A stretch of 64,000 nucleotides of DNA from an uncultured Sutterella sp. Lineage in GTDB: Bacteria > Pseudomonadota > Gammaproteobacteria > Burkholderiales > Burkholderiaceae_F. The stretch covers positions 1 to 64,000 of the forward strand of contig CAJLHF010000002.1 in NCBI GenBank assembly GCA_905206365.1. Reading direction: 5' to 3'. Made by a program: the position numbers and the translations under genes. The stretch's first letter is position 1. Each line of letters begins with the position of its first letter. Shown here in pieces: positions 19,236 to 28,734 of this stretch. The notes under the pieces are model-generated. The model did no database searches and had not been told where the DNA came from. It saw only the letters and a program-made list of their open reading frames with translations.

Positions 19236-20777
19236 TTAGTAAGCGCCGCTCTTCTTGAACTCTTCGATGGCAGCCTTGAGCTGGGCTTCAACTTCCTTCG
19301 TGAGTTCCTTCTTGGCCTCGATCGTGTCGACGAGGTCGGCGTGATGCGTCTTCAGGTATTCGCGCATGCCGCGTTCAACGCGCAGAGCGTCGGCCACGGA
19401 CACGTCGTCATAGGCACCCATGTTGACAGCGTAAAGAACGAGCGCTTCTTCCCAAACCTGGAGCGGCTGGTACTGAGGCTGCTTCATGAGTTCGGTAACA
19501 ACGCGACCGCGGTCGAGCTGCTTGCGGGTCACATCGTCGAGGTCCGAGGCAAACTGGGCGAAGGCCGCAAGTTCACGGTACTGGGCCAAGGCAAGACGAA
19601 CGCCGCCGCCGAGCTTCTTGATGATCTTCGTCTGAGCGGCACCGCCAACGCGGGAAACCGAAATGCCAGGGTTGATGGCAGGACGAATACCAGCGTTGAA
19701 GAGGTCCGTTTCAAGGAAGATCTGACCGTCGGTAATCGAAATCACGTTGGTCGGAACGAACGCGGTAACGTCACCGGCCTGCGTTTCAATGATCGGCAGA
19801 GCGGTCATGGAGCCCGTACGGCCCTTGACGGCACCCTTCGTGAAGCGTTCGACGTAAGCCGGATTCACGCGGGCGGCACGTTCGAGCAAACGGCTGTGGA
19901 GGTAGAAGACGTCGCCCGGGTAGGCTTCACGTCCCGGCGGACGACGAAGCAGCAGCGAGATCTGACGATAAGCCCAAGCCTGCTTGGTCAAGTCGTCGTA
20001 GACGATGAGGGAGTCTTCACCGCGGTCGCGGAAGTATTCGCCCATCGTGGCGCCGGCGTACGGAGCGATGTACTGCATAGCGGCCGATTCGGAAGCCGTG
20101 GCGGCGACGACAATCGTGTATTCCATGGCGCCGCTTTCTTCAAGCTTGCGCACGACATTGGCGATCGTGGAGGCCTTCTGACCGATGGCGACGTAAACGC
20201 AGATGAGGTCCTTGCCCTTCTGGTTGATAATCGTGTCGATCGCAACGGCGGTCTTACCCGTCTGGCGGTCGCCGATGATCAGTTCGCGCTGACCGCGGCC
20301 GATCGGAACCATCGAGTCAATCGACTTGAGACCGGTCTGAACCGGCTGGGAAACCGACTGACGGTCGATAACGCCCGGGGCGACCTTTTCAACGACGTCG
20401 AATTCCTTGGCCTCGATCGGGCCCTTGCCGTCAATCGGTTGGCCGAGGGCGTTCACCACACGACCGATCAGTTCGCGACCGACAGGAACCGAAAGAATGC
20501 GGCCGGTCGTCTTGACCGTGTCGCCTTCGGAAATGTGTTCGTAGTTACCGAGAATAACGGCACCCACGGAGTCGCGTTCGAGGTTGAGCGCGAGGCCGTA
20601 GGTGTTGTTGGGAAATTCCAACATTTCGCCCTGCATCACGTCGTGGAGACCGTGCACACGGCAAATACCGTCGGTCACCGAAACAACGGTGCCTTGGGTG
20701 CGAAGATCAGCGGAAACGCCGAGGCCTTCGATACGCTTCTTCAGCAGTTCGCTGATTTCACTGGGATTGAGTTGCAT
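19236..20777 (-). CDS. atpA: ATP synthase F1 subunit alpha
   Basis: Non-catalytic nucleotide-binding subunit of F1, 513 aa. Starts MQLNPSEISELLKKRI; Walker A GDRQTGKTAVAIDTI; the conserved ALPIIETQAGDVTAFVPTNV and the signature PAINPGISVSRVGGAAQ are intact. 18 nt after atpH. Confidence 0.99.
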   Translation of the reverse strand: MQLNPSEISELLKKRIEGLGVSADLRTQGTVVSVTDGICRVHGLHDVMQGEMLEFPNNTYGLALNLERDSVGAVILGNYEHISEGDTVKTTGRILSVPVGRELIGRVVNALGQPIDGKGPIEAKEFDVVEKVAPGVIDRQSVSQPVQTGLKSIDSMVPIGRGQRELIIGDRQTGKTAVAIDTIINQKGKDLICVYVAIGQKASTIANVVRKLEESGAMEYTIVVAATASESAAMQYIAPYAGATMGEYFRDRGEDSLIVYDDLTKQAWAYRQISLLLRRPPGREAYPGDVFYLHSRLLERAARVNPAYVERFTKGAVKGRTGSMTALPIIETQAGDVTAFVPTNVISITDGQIFLETDLFNAGIRPAINPGISVSRVGGAAQTKIIKKLGGGVRLALAQYRELAAFAQFASDLDDVTRKQLDRGRVVTELMKQPQYQPLQVWEEALVLYAVNMGAYDDVSVADALRVERGMREYLKTHHADLVDTIEAKKELTKEVEAQLKAAIEEFKKSGAY

Positions 20778-20795
20778 CTTACAGCTCCGAATTTT

Positions 20796-21344
20796 TTAAG
20801 CGGTGAGCGTCGTCTTCATCTGAGCGAGACGGGCACGGATCGACGCATCGAGAACCTGATCTCCAACGCGGACGCAGACGCCGCCGATGAGTTCAGGCTT
20901 GACGACAACGATCGGATGAAGTTTCACACCGGGAAACTTCTTTCCGAGCGAGTCGAGCAGATCCTGGACCTCGGTCTCGCTCAGCTCGAATGCCGTTTCG
21001 ATAACGGCATCGGCCACACCTTCGGACAAGTTCTTCAGTTCACGAAACTGACGGGCGATCTCCGGCATAGCTTCCAGACGACCGTTTTCGACGACCACGC
21101 GCAGAAGGTGGGCGACTTCCTCGGGAAGCTTGCCCGTCACGTCCACGATCAGGTCGAAGAGTTGATCATCGGTCAGCTTGGGATCGCCAACCAGAACGGC
21201 CACCTGCGGATTTCGAACCGTCCCAACGAGAGCGTCGAGCGATTCGAGACAGCGAGCCATATCTTCAGCGCCGGCACTACGATCCTTGAGGGCCTGAATC
21301 AGGCCGTGGGCGTAGGGGCGCGCAATCGTCGAAAGTTCAGCCAT
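20796..21344 (-). CDS. atpH: ATP synthase F1 subunit delta
   Basis: Peripheral-stalk subunit joining F1 alpha to the b dimer. 182 aa with N-terminal STIARPYAHGLIQALKD (YA pattern) and the C-terminal signature region VKPELIGGVCVRVGDQVLD. It begins 2 nt after the atpF stop, suggesting translational coupling. Confidence 0.97.
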   Translation of the reverse strand: MAELSTIARPYAHGLIQALKDRSAGAEDMARCLESLDALVGTVRNPQVAVLVGDPKLTDDQLFDLIVDVTGKLPEEVAHLLRVVVENGRLEAMPEIARQFRELKNLSEGVADAVIETAFELSETEVQDLLDSLGKKFPGVKLHPIVVVKPELIGGVCVRVGDQVLDASIRARLAQMKTTLTA

Positions 21345-21346
21345 AA

Positions 21347-21817
21347 TCAGAGCTTCGCCTTCAATTGTTCAAGCAGCTGGGCATGAGCCGTCTTGTCGAC
21401 TTCACGAGCCAAAATCTGCTCGGCACCAGCCACCGCAAGAACGGCAACTTCATTGCGAAGTTCTTCACGGGCGCGCTGCATGACCTGAGCGGCTTCCGCA
21501 CGGGCGTTGGCAATGATGCGATCGGCCTCGATCTGAGCCTTGGCCGCAGCTTCGTCCACGATCGCCTGAGCACGCTTTTCACCGTCAGCAACAACCGAAG
21601 AGGCACGGCCGCGAGCTTCCGCTTCAATGGCCTTGCCCTGTTCCGTCGCCACGGCCAAAGCCTTTTCGCCCTTGTTGGCGGCGGCAAGACCATCGGCAAT
21701 CTTCTTTTGCCGCTCTTCGATCGCGTTGATCAACGGCGGCCAGATGTACTTCATGGTGACCCAAGCACCAAGGAAGAACACAACCATCTGTACAAACAGA
21801 GAGGCATTAATGTTCAT
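21347..21817 (-). CDS. atpF: ATP synthase Fo subunit b
   Basis: Stator stalk subunit. 156 aa with one N-terminal membrane helix (about 5-27: SLFVQMVVFFLGAWVTMKYI) followed by a long Ala/Glu/Arg-rich helix that forms the coiled-coil dimer. The conserved KYIWPPL junction is present. Coupled to atpH. Confidence 0.97.
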   Translation of the reverse strand: MNINASLFVQMVVFFLGAWVTMKYIWPPLINAIEERQKKIADGLAAANKGEKALAVATEQGKAIEAEARGRASSVVADGEKRAQAIVDEAAAKAQIEADRIIANARAEAAQVMQRAREELRNEVAVLAVAGAEQILAREVDKTAHAQLLEQLKAKL

Positions 21818-21914
21818 TATCGAACCCCGTTATGTCAACCACGCCGTCCGCAATTCGCGACGGCGCAGCCGACATCGTCATTAAAAGAAAAGACGTTTAC
21901 TTCTCGGCTACCGA

Positions 21915-22157
21915 TTAGCCGACGAACGGGTTGGCAAAAGCGAACATCATGGCGATACCGACGCCGATAAGGAAGGCCGCGTCGATAAGGCCGGCAAGGA
22001 GGAACATCTTCGTCTGAAGGGGTTCCATGAGTTCGGGCTGACGAGCGCAGGATTCGAGGTACTTCGAACCCATGATGGCGATGCCGAGGCAAGCGCCGAT
22101 GGCGCCGAGGCCCACAATAAGACCGCAGGCAAGAGCAACGAGAGCGACGTTGGTCAT
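21915..22157 (-). CDS. atpE: ATP synthase Fo subunit c
   Basis: Proteolipid of the c-ring, 80 aa, two membrane helices joined by the polar loop ARQPEL. The ion-binding carboxylate is Asp59 in GLIDAAFLIGVG. Helix 1 (GLIVGLGAIGACLGIAIMG) has no Gln at the Na+ ligand position and the carboxylate is Asp rather than Glu-Ser, so a proton-driven ring is expected. 97-nt gap to atpF, the longest in the operon. Confidence 0.97.
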   Translation of the reverse strand: MTNVALVALACGLIVGLGAIGACLGIAIMGSKYLESCARQPELMEPLQTKMFLLAGLIDAAFLIGVGIAMMFAFANPFVG

Positions 22158-22221
22158 TTTTAAAACTCCTTAACCGGAAAAAAAGGGAGTAGTGAAGCAG
22201 AGAAAAACAAGAAATTGTCTG

Positions 22222-23046
22222 TTAGTGGCTGCTGTGAGCCTGACCGATGTAGACAAGCGTCAGCATCATGAAAATGAATGCCTGCAACAGAACAATCAGC
22301 AAATGGAAAAGCCACCAAACCAAACCGGCGGCGACTTGCCCAAGCCCAGCGCTAACAGCCCCAACAGGGCCGAGCTCAAGAGCAAAACCACCCAACAGGG
22401 CGATCAGGAAGAAGACCAACTCGCCGGCATACATGTTGCCGAAGAGTCGCATCCCCAACGACACGAATTTGGCAGCGTACTCGATGACGTTCAACAGGAA
22501 GTTGAAGGCCCAAAGAGCGGGATGCTTGCCAAACGGAGCCGTAAACAGTTCAACCACAAACCCAGTGGCGCCCTTGACCTTGATACCGTAGTAAAAAAGC
22601 AACAGGAGAACACCGAAGGAAATGCCGAGCGTACCGTTCAGGTCGGCCGTGGGCAGCGGGCGGAGATAGTGGATACCGAGGAACTGGGCCATCCACGGGA
22701 AGAGATCGACGGGGATCAAGTCGATGGTATTCATCAACGTGACCCAACAGAAAACCGTGAGAGCGAGAGGGGCGATGAACGTGCGATCTCCGTGAACGAT
22801 CGTCTTGGCCTGGTTGTTGACGAATTCAACCAGCATCTCGACGGCGCACTGCATCTTGCCGGGAACGCCGGACGTGACGCGCTTCGTACCCGCACGCAGG
22901 AGGAAGAACATACACACCATCATCAGAATGGAGAAGAAGAGGGTGTCGTAGTTCAGGATGGAAAAGTCAACGATGACACCCTGCTTCATGGAAGACAGGT
23001 GCGTCATATGGTGTTGAATATACTCAGTAGCGGTAGGGCCTTCCAT
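22222..23046 (-). CDS. atpB: ATP synthase Fo subunit a
   Basis: Stator channel subunit, 274 aa, five to six membrane helices. The essential Arg sits in the invariant VSLGMRLFGNMYAGEL helix. N-terminal TATEYIQHHMTHL, as in other proteobacteria. It begins 12 nt after atpI. Confidence 0.98.
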   Translation of the reverse strand: MEGPTATEYIQHHMTHLSSMKQGVIVDFSILNYDTLFFSILMMVCMFFLLRAGTKRVTSGVPGKMQCAVEMLVEFVNNQAKTIVHGDRTFIAPLALTVFCWVTLMNTIDLIPVDLFPWMAQFLGIHYLRPLPTADLNGTLGISFGVLLLLFYYGIKVKGATGFVVELFTAPFGKHPALWAFNFLLNVIEYAAKFVSLGMRLFGNMYAGELVFFLIALLGGFALELGPVGAVSAGLGQVAAGLVWWLFHLLIVLLQAFIFMMLTLVYIGQAHSSH

Positions 23047-23058
23047 GGGTACCGATCC

Positions 23059-23421
23059 TTAGTTTTTCTTGAACAGCACGATGAAGTAACTATTCGCCAC
23101 CGCTACGATCGTGAAGATCACCGCGGGCCAATTCAGTTGTTCGTAATACTTCACGGCGAGCCCGAGCAGAGCGACGACGAAGAAGATCTTGACGAACTCC
23201 CCCACCAGCACGGCCGTTGCCCGAGGTTTTACCGACTTTACGCGACGCGGTAAGACAAGCCAGAGAACCAGCAATGACGAAGGCACCACGTAAGCCAAAC
23301 CGGCGATCAGCGCGGACAGAGCGGCATCGCCTCCTCCAACAGTCGCGCAAACAACTGTTACAAGTGCGACAAGTGCGTACTGCGCAAGAGAGACGCGCAT
23401 CATATCAGAAATGGCGAACAT
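23059..23421 (-). CDS. atpI: ATP synthase assembly protein I
   Basis: 120-aa four-helix membrane protein at the head of the atp operon, thought to help c-ring assembly or Mg2+ supply. Hydrophobic segments at about 12-30, 36-55, 72-90 and 95-115; the GLAYVVPSSLLVLW and AVANSYFIVLFKK regions match the family. Weakly conserved in general, so assignment rests on composition and position before atpB. Start at 23421 or at Met7 or Met8. Confidence 0.88.
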   Translation of the reverse strand: MFAISDMMRVSLAQYALVALVTVVCATVGGGDAALSALIAGLAYVVPSSLLVLWLVLPRRVKSVKPRATAVLVGEFVKIFFVVALLGLAVKYYEQLNWPAVIFTIVAVANSYFIVLFKKN

Positions 23422-23456
23422 ACTTACGCAACGGCGGAGGTTTTTGAACTTGGGGG

Positions 23457-23485
23457 ATTGTAAAAACGGAAGTACTTTTTCACAA
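23457..23485 (-). promoter_or_regulatory. Predicted sigma-70 promoter of the atp operon
   Basis: On the minus strand: -35 TTGTGA (23480-23485), 17-bp spacer, -10 TACAAT (23457-23462), followed by about 30 nt to the atpI start. Four of six and five of six matches to consensus. A hairpin of nine base pairs (ATCATCTCT/AGAGATGAT, 23500-23531) lies just upstream, between this promoter and parB, and may end parB transcripts. Confidence 0.65.
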
Positions 23486-23590
23486 CTAGCCGAAAGTCGA
23501 TCATCTCTACCACTTTAGAGGGAGAGATGATTTTTACTAAGTATCTGTTTATCTTAACATGGTAACGACGTCATTCGGCAGAACCAAACG

Positions 23591-24466
23591 TCATTTTTGA
23601 ATTTTCCGTACGATTCCCTCGAGCTGATCGAGATTCGAAAATTCAATCACGATCCGGCCTTTGCCCTTCTTGTTGGCCGTCAGACGCACCACGGCACCGA
23701 GCGTGTCGGCCAGTGACTCCTCGAGCCGCTCGTTATCCCGTGTTTTGATCACCACCCGTTCCTGCGCGGGCGGATTGAGCATGCGCTTGACGAGTTCTTC
23801 GGTTTGACGCACCGAAAGACCCTTTTGCGCAACCCACTTGGCCGAGGTAACCTGATCGGTCGGGCACAGGGGGAGAAGCGCCCGGGCGTGCCCCATTTCA
23901 AGCTCCCCGCGCATCACCATGGCTTTCACTTCGTCGGCGAGCGACAGAAGGCGCAGGAGGTTGGTGGTCGCGGAGCGCGAACGGCCGATCGCCTTAGCGG
24001 CGTCTTCGTGGGTGAAGGAAAACTCTTCGACGAGGCGCTGGATGCCCTGAGCCTCTTCGATGGGATTCAGGTTTTCGCGCTGGATGTTTTCAATGAGCGC
24101 GATGGCGAGCGCGTGTTCGTCGTCCACGGAGCGGATGATGACCGGGACCCGTTCGAGCCCCGCAAGCCGGGCCGCACGGGAGCGGCGTTCGCCCGCAATG
24201 ATTTCATAGCGAGCTCCGCCGACGGGGCGCACGAGAATCGGGCTTAACACGCCCTCTTCCCGGATGGAGTCGGCCAACTCCGCAAGCGACGCGTCGTCCA
24301 TGCGGGTTCGGGGTTGATACTTCCCCGGAACAAGACTCGAAAGTTCGACCTCTTCGATGCGATTCGCATCTTCTGTGCGAATGAGATCGTCGCCGAGCGT
24401 GTCCCCGAGAAGGGCGTCAAGCCCGCGCCCGAGGCCCTTCGACTTTTTTTTGATCACTGCGGCCAT
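23591..24466 (-). CDS. parB: Chromosome partitioning protein ParB
   Basis: CTP-binding clamp that loads at parS sites near the origin and spreads to form the segregation complex. 291 aa from ATG 24466 (GGGGAG ribosome site). N-terminal KKSKGLGRGLDALLGD, the ParB CTPase motifs with GERRSRAA, the helix-turn-helix region (FSFTHEDAAKAIGRSRSATT, LRLLSLADEVKAMV, GHARALLPL) and the C-terminal dimerisation domain (KGKGRIVIEFSNLDQLEGIV). A frame extension to 24532 overlaps parA and was not used. 19 nt after parA. Confidence 0.97.
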   Translation of the reverse strand: MAAVIKKKSKGLGRGLDALLGDTLGDDLIRTEDANRIEEVELSSLVPGKYQPRTRMDDASLAELADSIREEGVLSPILVRPVGGARYEIIAGERRSRAARLAGLERVPVIIRSVDDEHALAIALIENIQRENLNPIEEAQGIQRLVEEFSFTHEDAAKAIGRSRSATTNLLRLLSLADEVKAMVMRGELEMGHARALLPLCPTDQVTSAKWVAQKGLSVRQTEELVKRMLNPPAQERVVIKTRDNERLEESLADTLGAVVRLTANKKGKGRIVIEFSNLDQLEGIVRKIQK

Positions 24467-24485
24467 GCATTTCTCCCCGGCTCGG

Positions 24486-25262
24486 TTATCGACCCGTCTT
24501 GGGTTCCATGCGTTCGAGCAACTCGTCGGCAAACGCCGTGTAGGCTTTCGCCCCCTTGCTCGAACGATCGTAGATCACGCCGGGCTGACCGTAACTCGGC
24601 GCCTCGGCCAGACGCACGTTGCGGGGAATGATCGTGTTGAAGACCTTGTCCCCGAAATGCTTCTTAAGCTGCTCGCTCACCTGCTGCTGCAGCGTGATGC
24701 GCGGGTCGAACATGACCCGAAGAATCGAAATGATGCGCAACCCCGCGTTCTTGTCGGAATGCACGCGACGCACCGAGCCTACCAGGTCCGTCAGTCCCTC
24801 GAGCGCAAAATACTCGCACTGCATGGGAATGATGACTCCGTCGGCGGCGCACAGCGCGTTGAGCGTCAGCATTGAAAGGCTCGGCGGGCAATCGACGAGC
24901 ACGTAATCGTACTGATCCAGAACAGGCGCCAGGGCGTTTTTCAGCCGGACGTCGCGCTCTTTGAGGCCGACGAGTTCTACTTCGGCACCCGAGAGCTCCC
25001 GGTTGGCGGGCAAAACGTCAAAACCCGTTTCGGCCCGACGCACCACTTCACTGAAATGCTTCGTACCCAAAAGCAATTCGTAGACCGACCCGTCAACTTC
25101 CCGCTTGTCGATACCGCACCCCATGGTACCGTTGCCTTGCGGATCGAGGTCGATCAGCAAGACACGACGTCCTCTCAGCGCCAGGGCCGCGGCGAGGTTG
25201 ACGGCTGTGGTGGTCTTGCCCACGCCGCCCTTCTGGTTGGCAATACAAAAAACCTGAGCCAT
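24486..25262 (-). CDS. parA: Chromosome partitioning ATPase ParA (Soj)
   Basis: Deviant-Walker ATPase that moves ParB-parS complexes. 258 aa from ATG 25262. KGGVGKTTTAVNLAA carries the P-loop with the signature first Lys; LLIDLDPQGNGTMG is the A' box; VLVDCPPSLSMLTLNAL is Walker B. The start MAQVFCIANQ fits the family; an upstream TTG would add five residues. An apparent terminator (25276-25306) separates it from the MarC gene, so parAB may have its own promoter. Confidence 0.97.
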   Translation of the reverse strand: MAQVFCIANQKGGVGKTTTAVNLAAALALRGRRVLLIDLDPQGNGTMGCGIDKREVDGSVYELLLGTKHFSEVVRRAETGFDVLPANRELSGAEVELVGLKERDVRLKNALAPVLDQYDYVLVDCPPSLSMLTLNALCAADGVIIPMQCEYFALEGLTDLVGSVRRVHSDKNAGLRIISILRVMFDPRITLQQQVSEQLKKHFGDKVFNTIIPRNVRLAEAPSYGQPGVIYDRSSKGAKAYTAFADELLERMEPKTGR

Positions 25263-25275
25263 AGTTTCCGAGAGC

Positions 25276-25306
25276 AAAAGAGCGGCTCCGTCTCAGCGAC
25301 GGAGCC
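25276..25306 (-). terminator. Hairpin with U-tract between the MarC gene and parA
   Basis: Stem GGCTCCGTC (25284-25292) with GACGGAGCC (25298-25306), loop of 5; on the minus strand it is followed after 3 nt by TTTT. Confidence 0.7.
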
Positions 25307-25371
25307 ACGGATGGGATGCAACAAAGTGCTTGAGACGCAATGCGTAGATTGTACCGAAGAGCACTGTCCGA

Positions 25372-26028
25372 TCAGTTCACCGGAGCGTTAAGCGCCAGCC
25401 AAAGTTCGGAGAATCCCTGCCAGAAGATCGACACGCCGAGGCAGATCAGAATGAAAGCAAAAATACGCGCGAGCGCGTCCGCACCGGCCGCCCCCACCGC
25501 GCGACTCACGCGGTCGCTGTAGCGGTAGCAGAGCCAGATGACGACGACGGTTGCCATCGTGGCCAAAATCGTCCCCGCGATGTTCGCGAAGTTGTACGGA
25601 AGACTCGTACCGAGCGCCACCGAAACAGCGATGCCGCCCGGTCCCGTCGTCAAAGGAAGCGTGAAGGGATAGAACGCCATCGACTTGAGGCGCGTGCGTG
25701 AAAGCGGTAGCGGAGACGGCGTGCTCTCGTCGTGCGAGGGCGCGTTCAGAGCGTTCCAACCCGCGGCGAAAAGCACGCACCCGCCCGCACAGCGCAATAC
25801 GCCCACGGAGATGCCGAAAAAGCCGAGGATCATGTGTCCGCAGAAGAGGCACACCACCAAAATCACCGCTGAATAAATCGAAATGCGGTTCGCGACGTAA
25901 GCTCGGTCCGAATCCGTCAGGTTGCCCGTGAGCGTGCAGAAAAACATCGCGCCGCTGAACGGGTTGATGACGGGTACCAGTGTCGTAAAAGTGTAAATGA
26001 AGGCGCTGAGAAAGGCTGAGCTCAACAT
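25372..26028 (-). CDS. MarC family integral membrane protein (second copy)
   Basis: 218 aa, six hydrophobic segments. Family pattern: TTLVPVINPFSGAMFFCTLT near the N-terminus, FFGISVGVLRCAGGCVLFAAG in part, and FTLPLTTGPGGIAVSVALG. Only moderately similar to the 3620-4267 product (GPGTIAVVIG versus GPGGIAVSVALG), so they are distinct subfamilies rather than a recent duplication. Lies between rsmG and parA on the same strand. Function unsettled, as for the whole family. Confidence 0.88.
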   Translation of the reverse strand: MLSSAFLSAFIYTFTTLVPVINPFSGAMFFCTLTGNLTDSDRAYVANRISIYSAVILVVCLFCGHMILGFFGISVGVLRCAGGCVLFAAGWNALNAPSHDESTPSPLPLSRTRLKSMAFYPFTLPLTTGPGGIAVSVALGTSLPYNFANIAGTILATMATVVVIWLCYRYSDRVSRAVGAAGADALARIFAFILICLGVSIFWQGFSELWLALNAPVN

Positions 26029-26073
26029 GGGAAACTCCAGAAGTCCGGAGAGCCTGAACTAACGATTCCGATA

Positions 26074-26721
26074 CTACTCGATCTCATGCATGAGGACGAC
26101 GTGCCGTTCGGCATCCAGGCCGAGAATCCGCAGACGGACTACTTCGTCGACGCTCACGCAAGGGCCGAGCGCGTCGATTTCCTCCTGCGGATAGACGCCC
26201 TTCATGGCGAGCCACCGGCCGCCCGGAGCGAGCAACCCGCGCGTGAGATCGGTGAAGTCGGCGAGCGTGGCAAACGCACGCGACGTGACGACGTCAAAGG
26301 TCGCCTTGCCGCGCAGGGCTTCAACGCGCGTGTGCCGCGCCCGCAGGTTCGGGAGACCGAGTTCGATCGCTGCCTGATTGATGAAGGCCGTCTTCTTGCC
26401 GACCGCATCCACCGCCAGAACCTTCAGCTCGGGGCAAAGAAGCGCCACGGGCACGGCGGGCAGTCCCCCACCGCTCCCCACGTCAAGCACCGTACGGGCG
26501 TCGGGACAGAGCCGCTTCAACTCGGGCACCAGAGCGGCGGAATCGAGCAGGTGGTGCGTGAGCACGTCCGACGCGTTTGAGATGGCCGTCAGGTTATAGG
26601 TCTTGTTCCACCGTACGAGCAACGCAGCATAGCGAAGAAACTTATCCGCCACGCTCTCGTCGACCTCAAGACCAAGGTGCTTCAAACCGGCTTTCAGACC
26701 GGCCGAATTGATCTCAATCAT
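26074..26721 (-). CDS. rsmG: 16S rRNA (guanine527-N7)-methyltransferase
   Basis: Methylates G527 of 16S rRNA with SAM; loss gives low-level streptomycin resistance in other bacteria. 215 aa: KTYNLTAISNASDVLTHHLL substrate-side motif, SAM motif VLDVGSGGGLPAVPVALL, and VVTSRAFATLADF. Its ATG overlaps the mnmG TGA by 4 nt, the classic gidA-gidB arrangement. Confidence 0.97.
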   Translation of the reverse strand: MIEINSAGLKAGLKHLGLEVDESVADKFLRYAALLVRWNKTYNLTAISNASDVLTHHLLDSAALVPELKRLCPDARTVLDVGSGGGLPAVPVALLCPELKVLAVDAVGKKTAFINQAAIELGLPNLRARHTRVEALRGKATFDVVTSRAFATLADFTDLTRGLLAPGGRWLAMKGVYPQEEIDALGPCVSVDEVVRLRILGLDAERHVVLMHEIE

Positions 26722-28652
26722 GCTTGGGTTTCCTTCATGGTGCCCTTGTCGCGCACGTAGTACACGCGGCGCTTCAAGTGGATGAGGAGCAGAGTGACCG
26801 CCGCAGGCGTAACCCCCGAGATGCGGGACGCCTGCCCGAGCGTTTCGGGGCGCGCCGCCTTCAACTTCTGACGGACTTCAAACGACAAACCCGAAACGGC
26901 GTCGTAGTCAAGGTCCGCGGGAATGGCGAGCGTTTCATTAGCCGTCTGCTTGGCGATTTCATCGCGTTGCCGTTCGATGTAGCCCGAGTACTTGACGTCG
27001 ATTTCCGCCTGCTCCGTTTCTTCCTTGGTGTAACCCGAGAGGTCAAGCGCAAGTTCGCCGTTAGCCTTCGTGAGCGTCCCGAGTTCGCGCATCGACACGT
27101 CAGGGCGCGCCAGCAGATTGCGCAACGTGTATTCGCGCTCCATGGAAGTCCCGAGCACGCGCTCGGCTTCGCCAGGCGCGAACATCTTCGGGTTCACCCA
27201 GGTGCTCTTGAGTGTTTCGGAAAGGCGCGCGACGGCCTCCTGCTTGCGGCAGAAGTAGTCCCAGCGCACGTCGTCGACCAACCCCAGACGACGACCAGTT
27301 TCCGTCAGACGCGCATCGGCGTTGTCTTCGCGCAGGCTCAAACGATATTCGGCGCGACTCGTGAACATGCGATAGGGTTCCGTAACACCCTTCGTCGTCA
27401 GGTCGTCGACCATGACGCCGAGATAGGCCTCGTCGCGACGCGGCGTCCAGGCGGTTTCGCCCGTCACGTAAAGCGCCGCATTAACGCCCGCCAGGAGGCC
27501 CTGAGCGGCGGCTTCTTCGTAACCCGTCGTCCCGTTGATCTGACCGGCGAAGAAAAGCCCCGGGATGAGCTTTGTTTCGAAGCTGCGCTTCAGTTCGCGC
27601 GGATCGTAGAAATCGTATTCGATGGCGTAGCCCGGACGTAGCAGATGAGCGTGCTCCAGACCGGGGAGCATGCGCACCATGCGAATCTGAACGTCAAAAG
27701 GCAAACTCGTCGAGACGCCGTTCGGGTAAAACTCGTTCACGGTCAGCCCTTCGGGCTCGAGAAACACCTGGTGGCTATCCTTGTTGGCAAAGCGCTTCAC
27801 CTTGTCTTCGATCGAAGGACAGTACCGGGGACCGATCCCCTGAATGACACCCGTGTACATGGGCGATCGATCCAGGTTTTCCAGAATGAGTTCGTGCATT
27901 TCCCGGCACGTGTGCGTCACCCAGCAGGGCATCTGCCGCGGGTGCTCCGCACGGGGCTCCACGAGTGAGAAACTCGGCACGGGATCGAGGTCACCCCATT
28001 GCTCTTCGGTCTTCGAAAAGTCAATCGTTCGGCCGTCGATGCGTGGGGGTGTACCCGTCTTGAGACGAGCCTGCGGAAGACCGAGCTCTTTGAGACGTTC
28101 GGCCAGACGAATGCTCGCGGGATCGCCCACGCGACCGGCCGGGTAGTGTTCGAGACCGATGTGAACGAGACCGTTGAGGAAGGTTCCCGCCGTAAGAACA
28201 ACAGCGGGTGCGAGGAACCGCACGCCCGTCTGCGTCACGACCCCGGCAACGCGGCCGTTTTCGACGACGAGGTCGTCCACCGCCTGCTGGAAAAGCCACA
28301 GGTTCTTCTGCGACTCGACGCGCTCGCGCATCGCCCGACGATAGATCTGACGGTCGATCTGCGCGCGTGTTGCGCGCACGGCGGGTCCCTTGGAACTGTT
28401 GAGGATGCGGAACTGGATGCCCGACTCGTCCGTCACCTGTCCCATCGCTCCGCCGAGTGCGTCCACTTCTTTGACAAGGTGGCCCTTGCCAATGCCGCCG
28501 ATCGACGGATTGCAGGAGAGCTGCCCGATCGTATCGAGATTGTGCGTAACGAGCAACGTGCGGCGTCCCATGCGTGCCGCAGCCAAAGCGGCTTCGGCCC
28601 CGGCATGGCCGCTGCCGACCACGATGACGTCAAAAATTTCAGGAAAAATCAT
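26718..28652 (-). CDS. mnmG: tRNA uridine-34 5-carboxymethylaminomethyl enzyme MnmG (GidA)
   Basis: FAD protein that works with MnmE to form cmnm5U34 in the wobble position of several tRNAs. 644 aa from ATG 28652: FAD motif VIVVGSGHAGAEAALAAARM, GQLSCNPSIGGIGKGHLVKE, MFTSRAEYRLSLREDNAD, and the C-terminal SGYIERQRDEI and ARPETLGQASRISGVTPAAV regions. A GTG at 28679 would add nine residues; neither start has a good ribosome site, and the MIFPEIFDV start fits the family. It lies 82 nt past the mnmE stop, followed by rsmG. Confidence 0.96.
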   Translation of the reverse strand: MIFPEIFDVIVVGSGHAGAEAALAAARMGRRTLLVTHNLDTIGQLSCNPSIGGIGKGHLVKEVDALGGAMGQVTDESGIQFRILNSSKGPAVRATRAQIDRQIYRRAMRERVESQKNLWLFQQAVDDLVVENGRVAGVVTQTGVRFLAPAVVLTAGTFLNGLVHIGLEHYPAGRVGDPASIRLAERLKELGLPQARLKTGTPPRIDGRTIDFSKTEEQWGDLDPVPSFSLVEPRAEHPRQMPCWVTHTCREMHELILENLDRSPMYTGVIQGIGPRYCPSIEDKVKRFANKDSHQVFLEPEGLTVNEFYPNGVSTSLPFDVQIRMVRMLPGLEHAHLLRPGYAIEYDFYDPRELKRSFETKLIPGLFFAGQINGTTGYEEAAAQGLLAGVNAALYVTGETAWTPRRDEAYLGVMVDDLTTKGVTEPYRMFTSRAEYRLSLREDNADARLTETGRRLGLVDDVRWDYFCRKQEAVARLSETLKSTWVNPKMFAPGEAERVLGTSMEREYTLRNLLARPDVSMRELGTLTKANGELALDLSGYTKEETEQAEIDVKYSGYIERQRDEIAKQTANETLAIPADLDYDAVSGLSFEVRQKLKAARPETLGQASRISGVTPAAVTLLLIHLKRRVYYVRDKGTMKETQA

Positions 28653-28734
28653 AAGAATTTGTTCGTAAGTTCGGTCCACGAAAGGGCGCTCGCCCGCAGG
28701 CTTGTGGTCCGAAAAGCAAGACCGAAAGCATACG

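Noticed and set aside
18693..21386. 897-codon open frame on the plus strand
   Set aside because: Entirely antisense to atpG, atpA and atpH, which have clear motifs; a GC-rich genome gives long antisense frames.
21915..22157. Na+-driven c-ring
   Set aside because: The Gln of helix 1 and the Glu-Ser pair of Na+-binding rings are missing; Asp59 fits protons.
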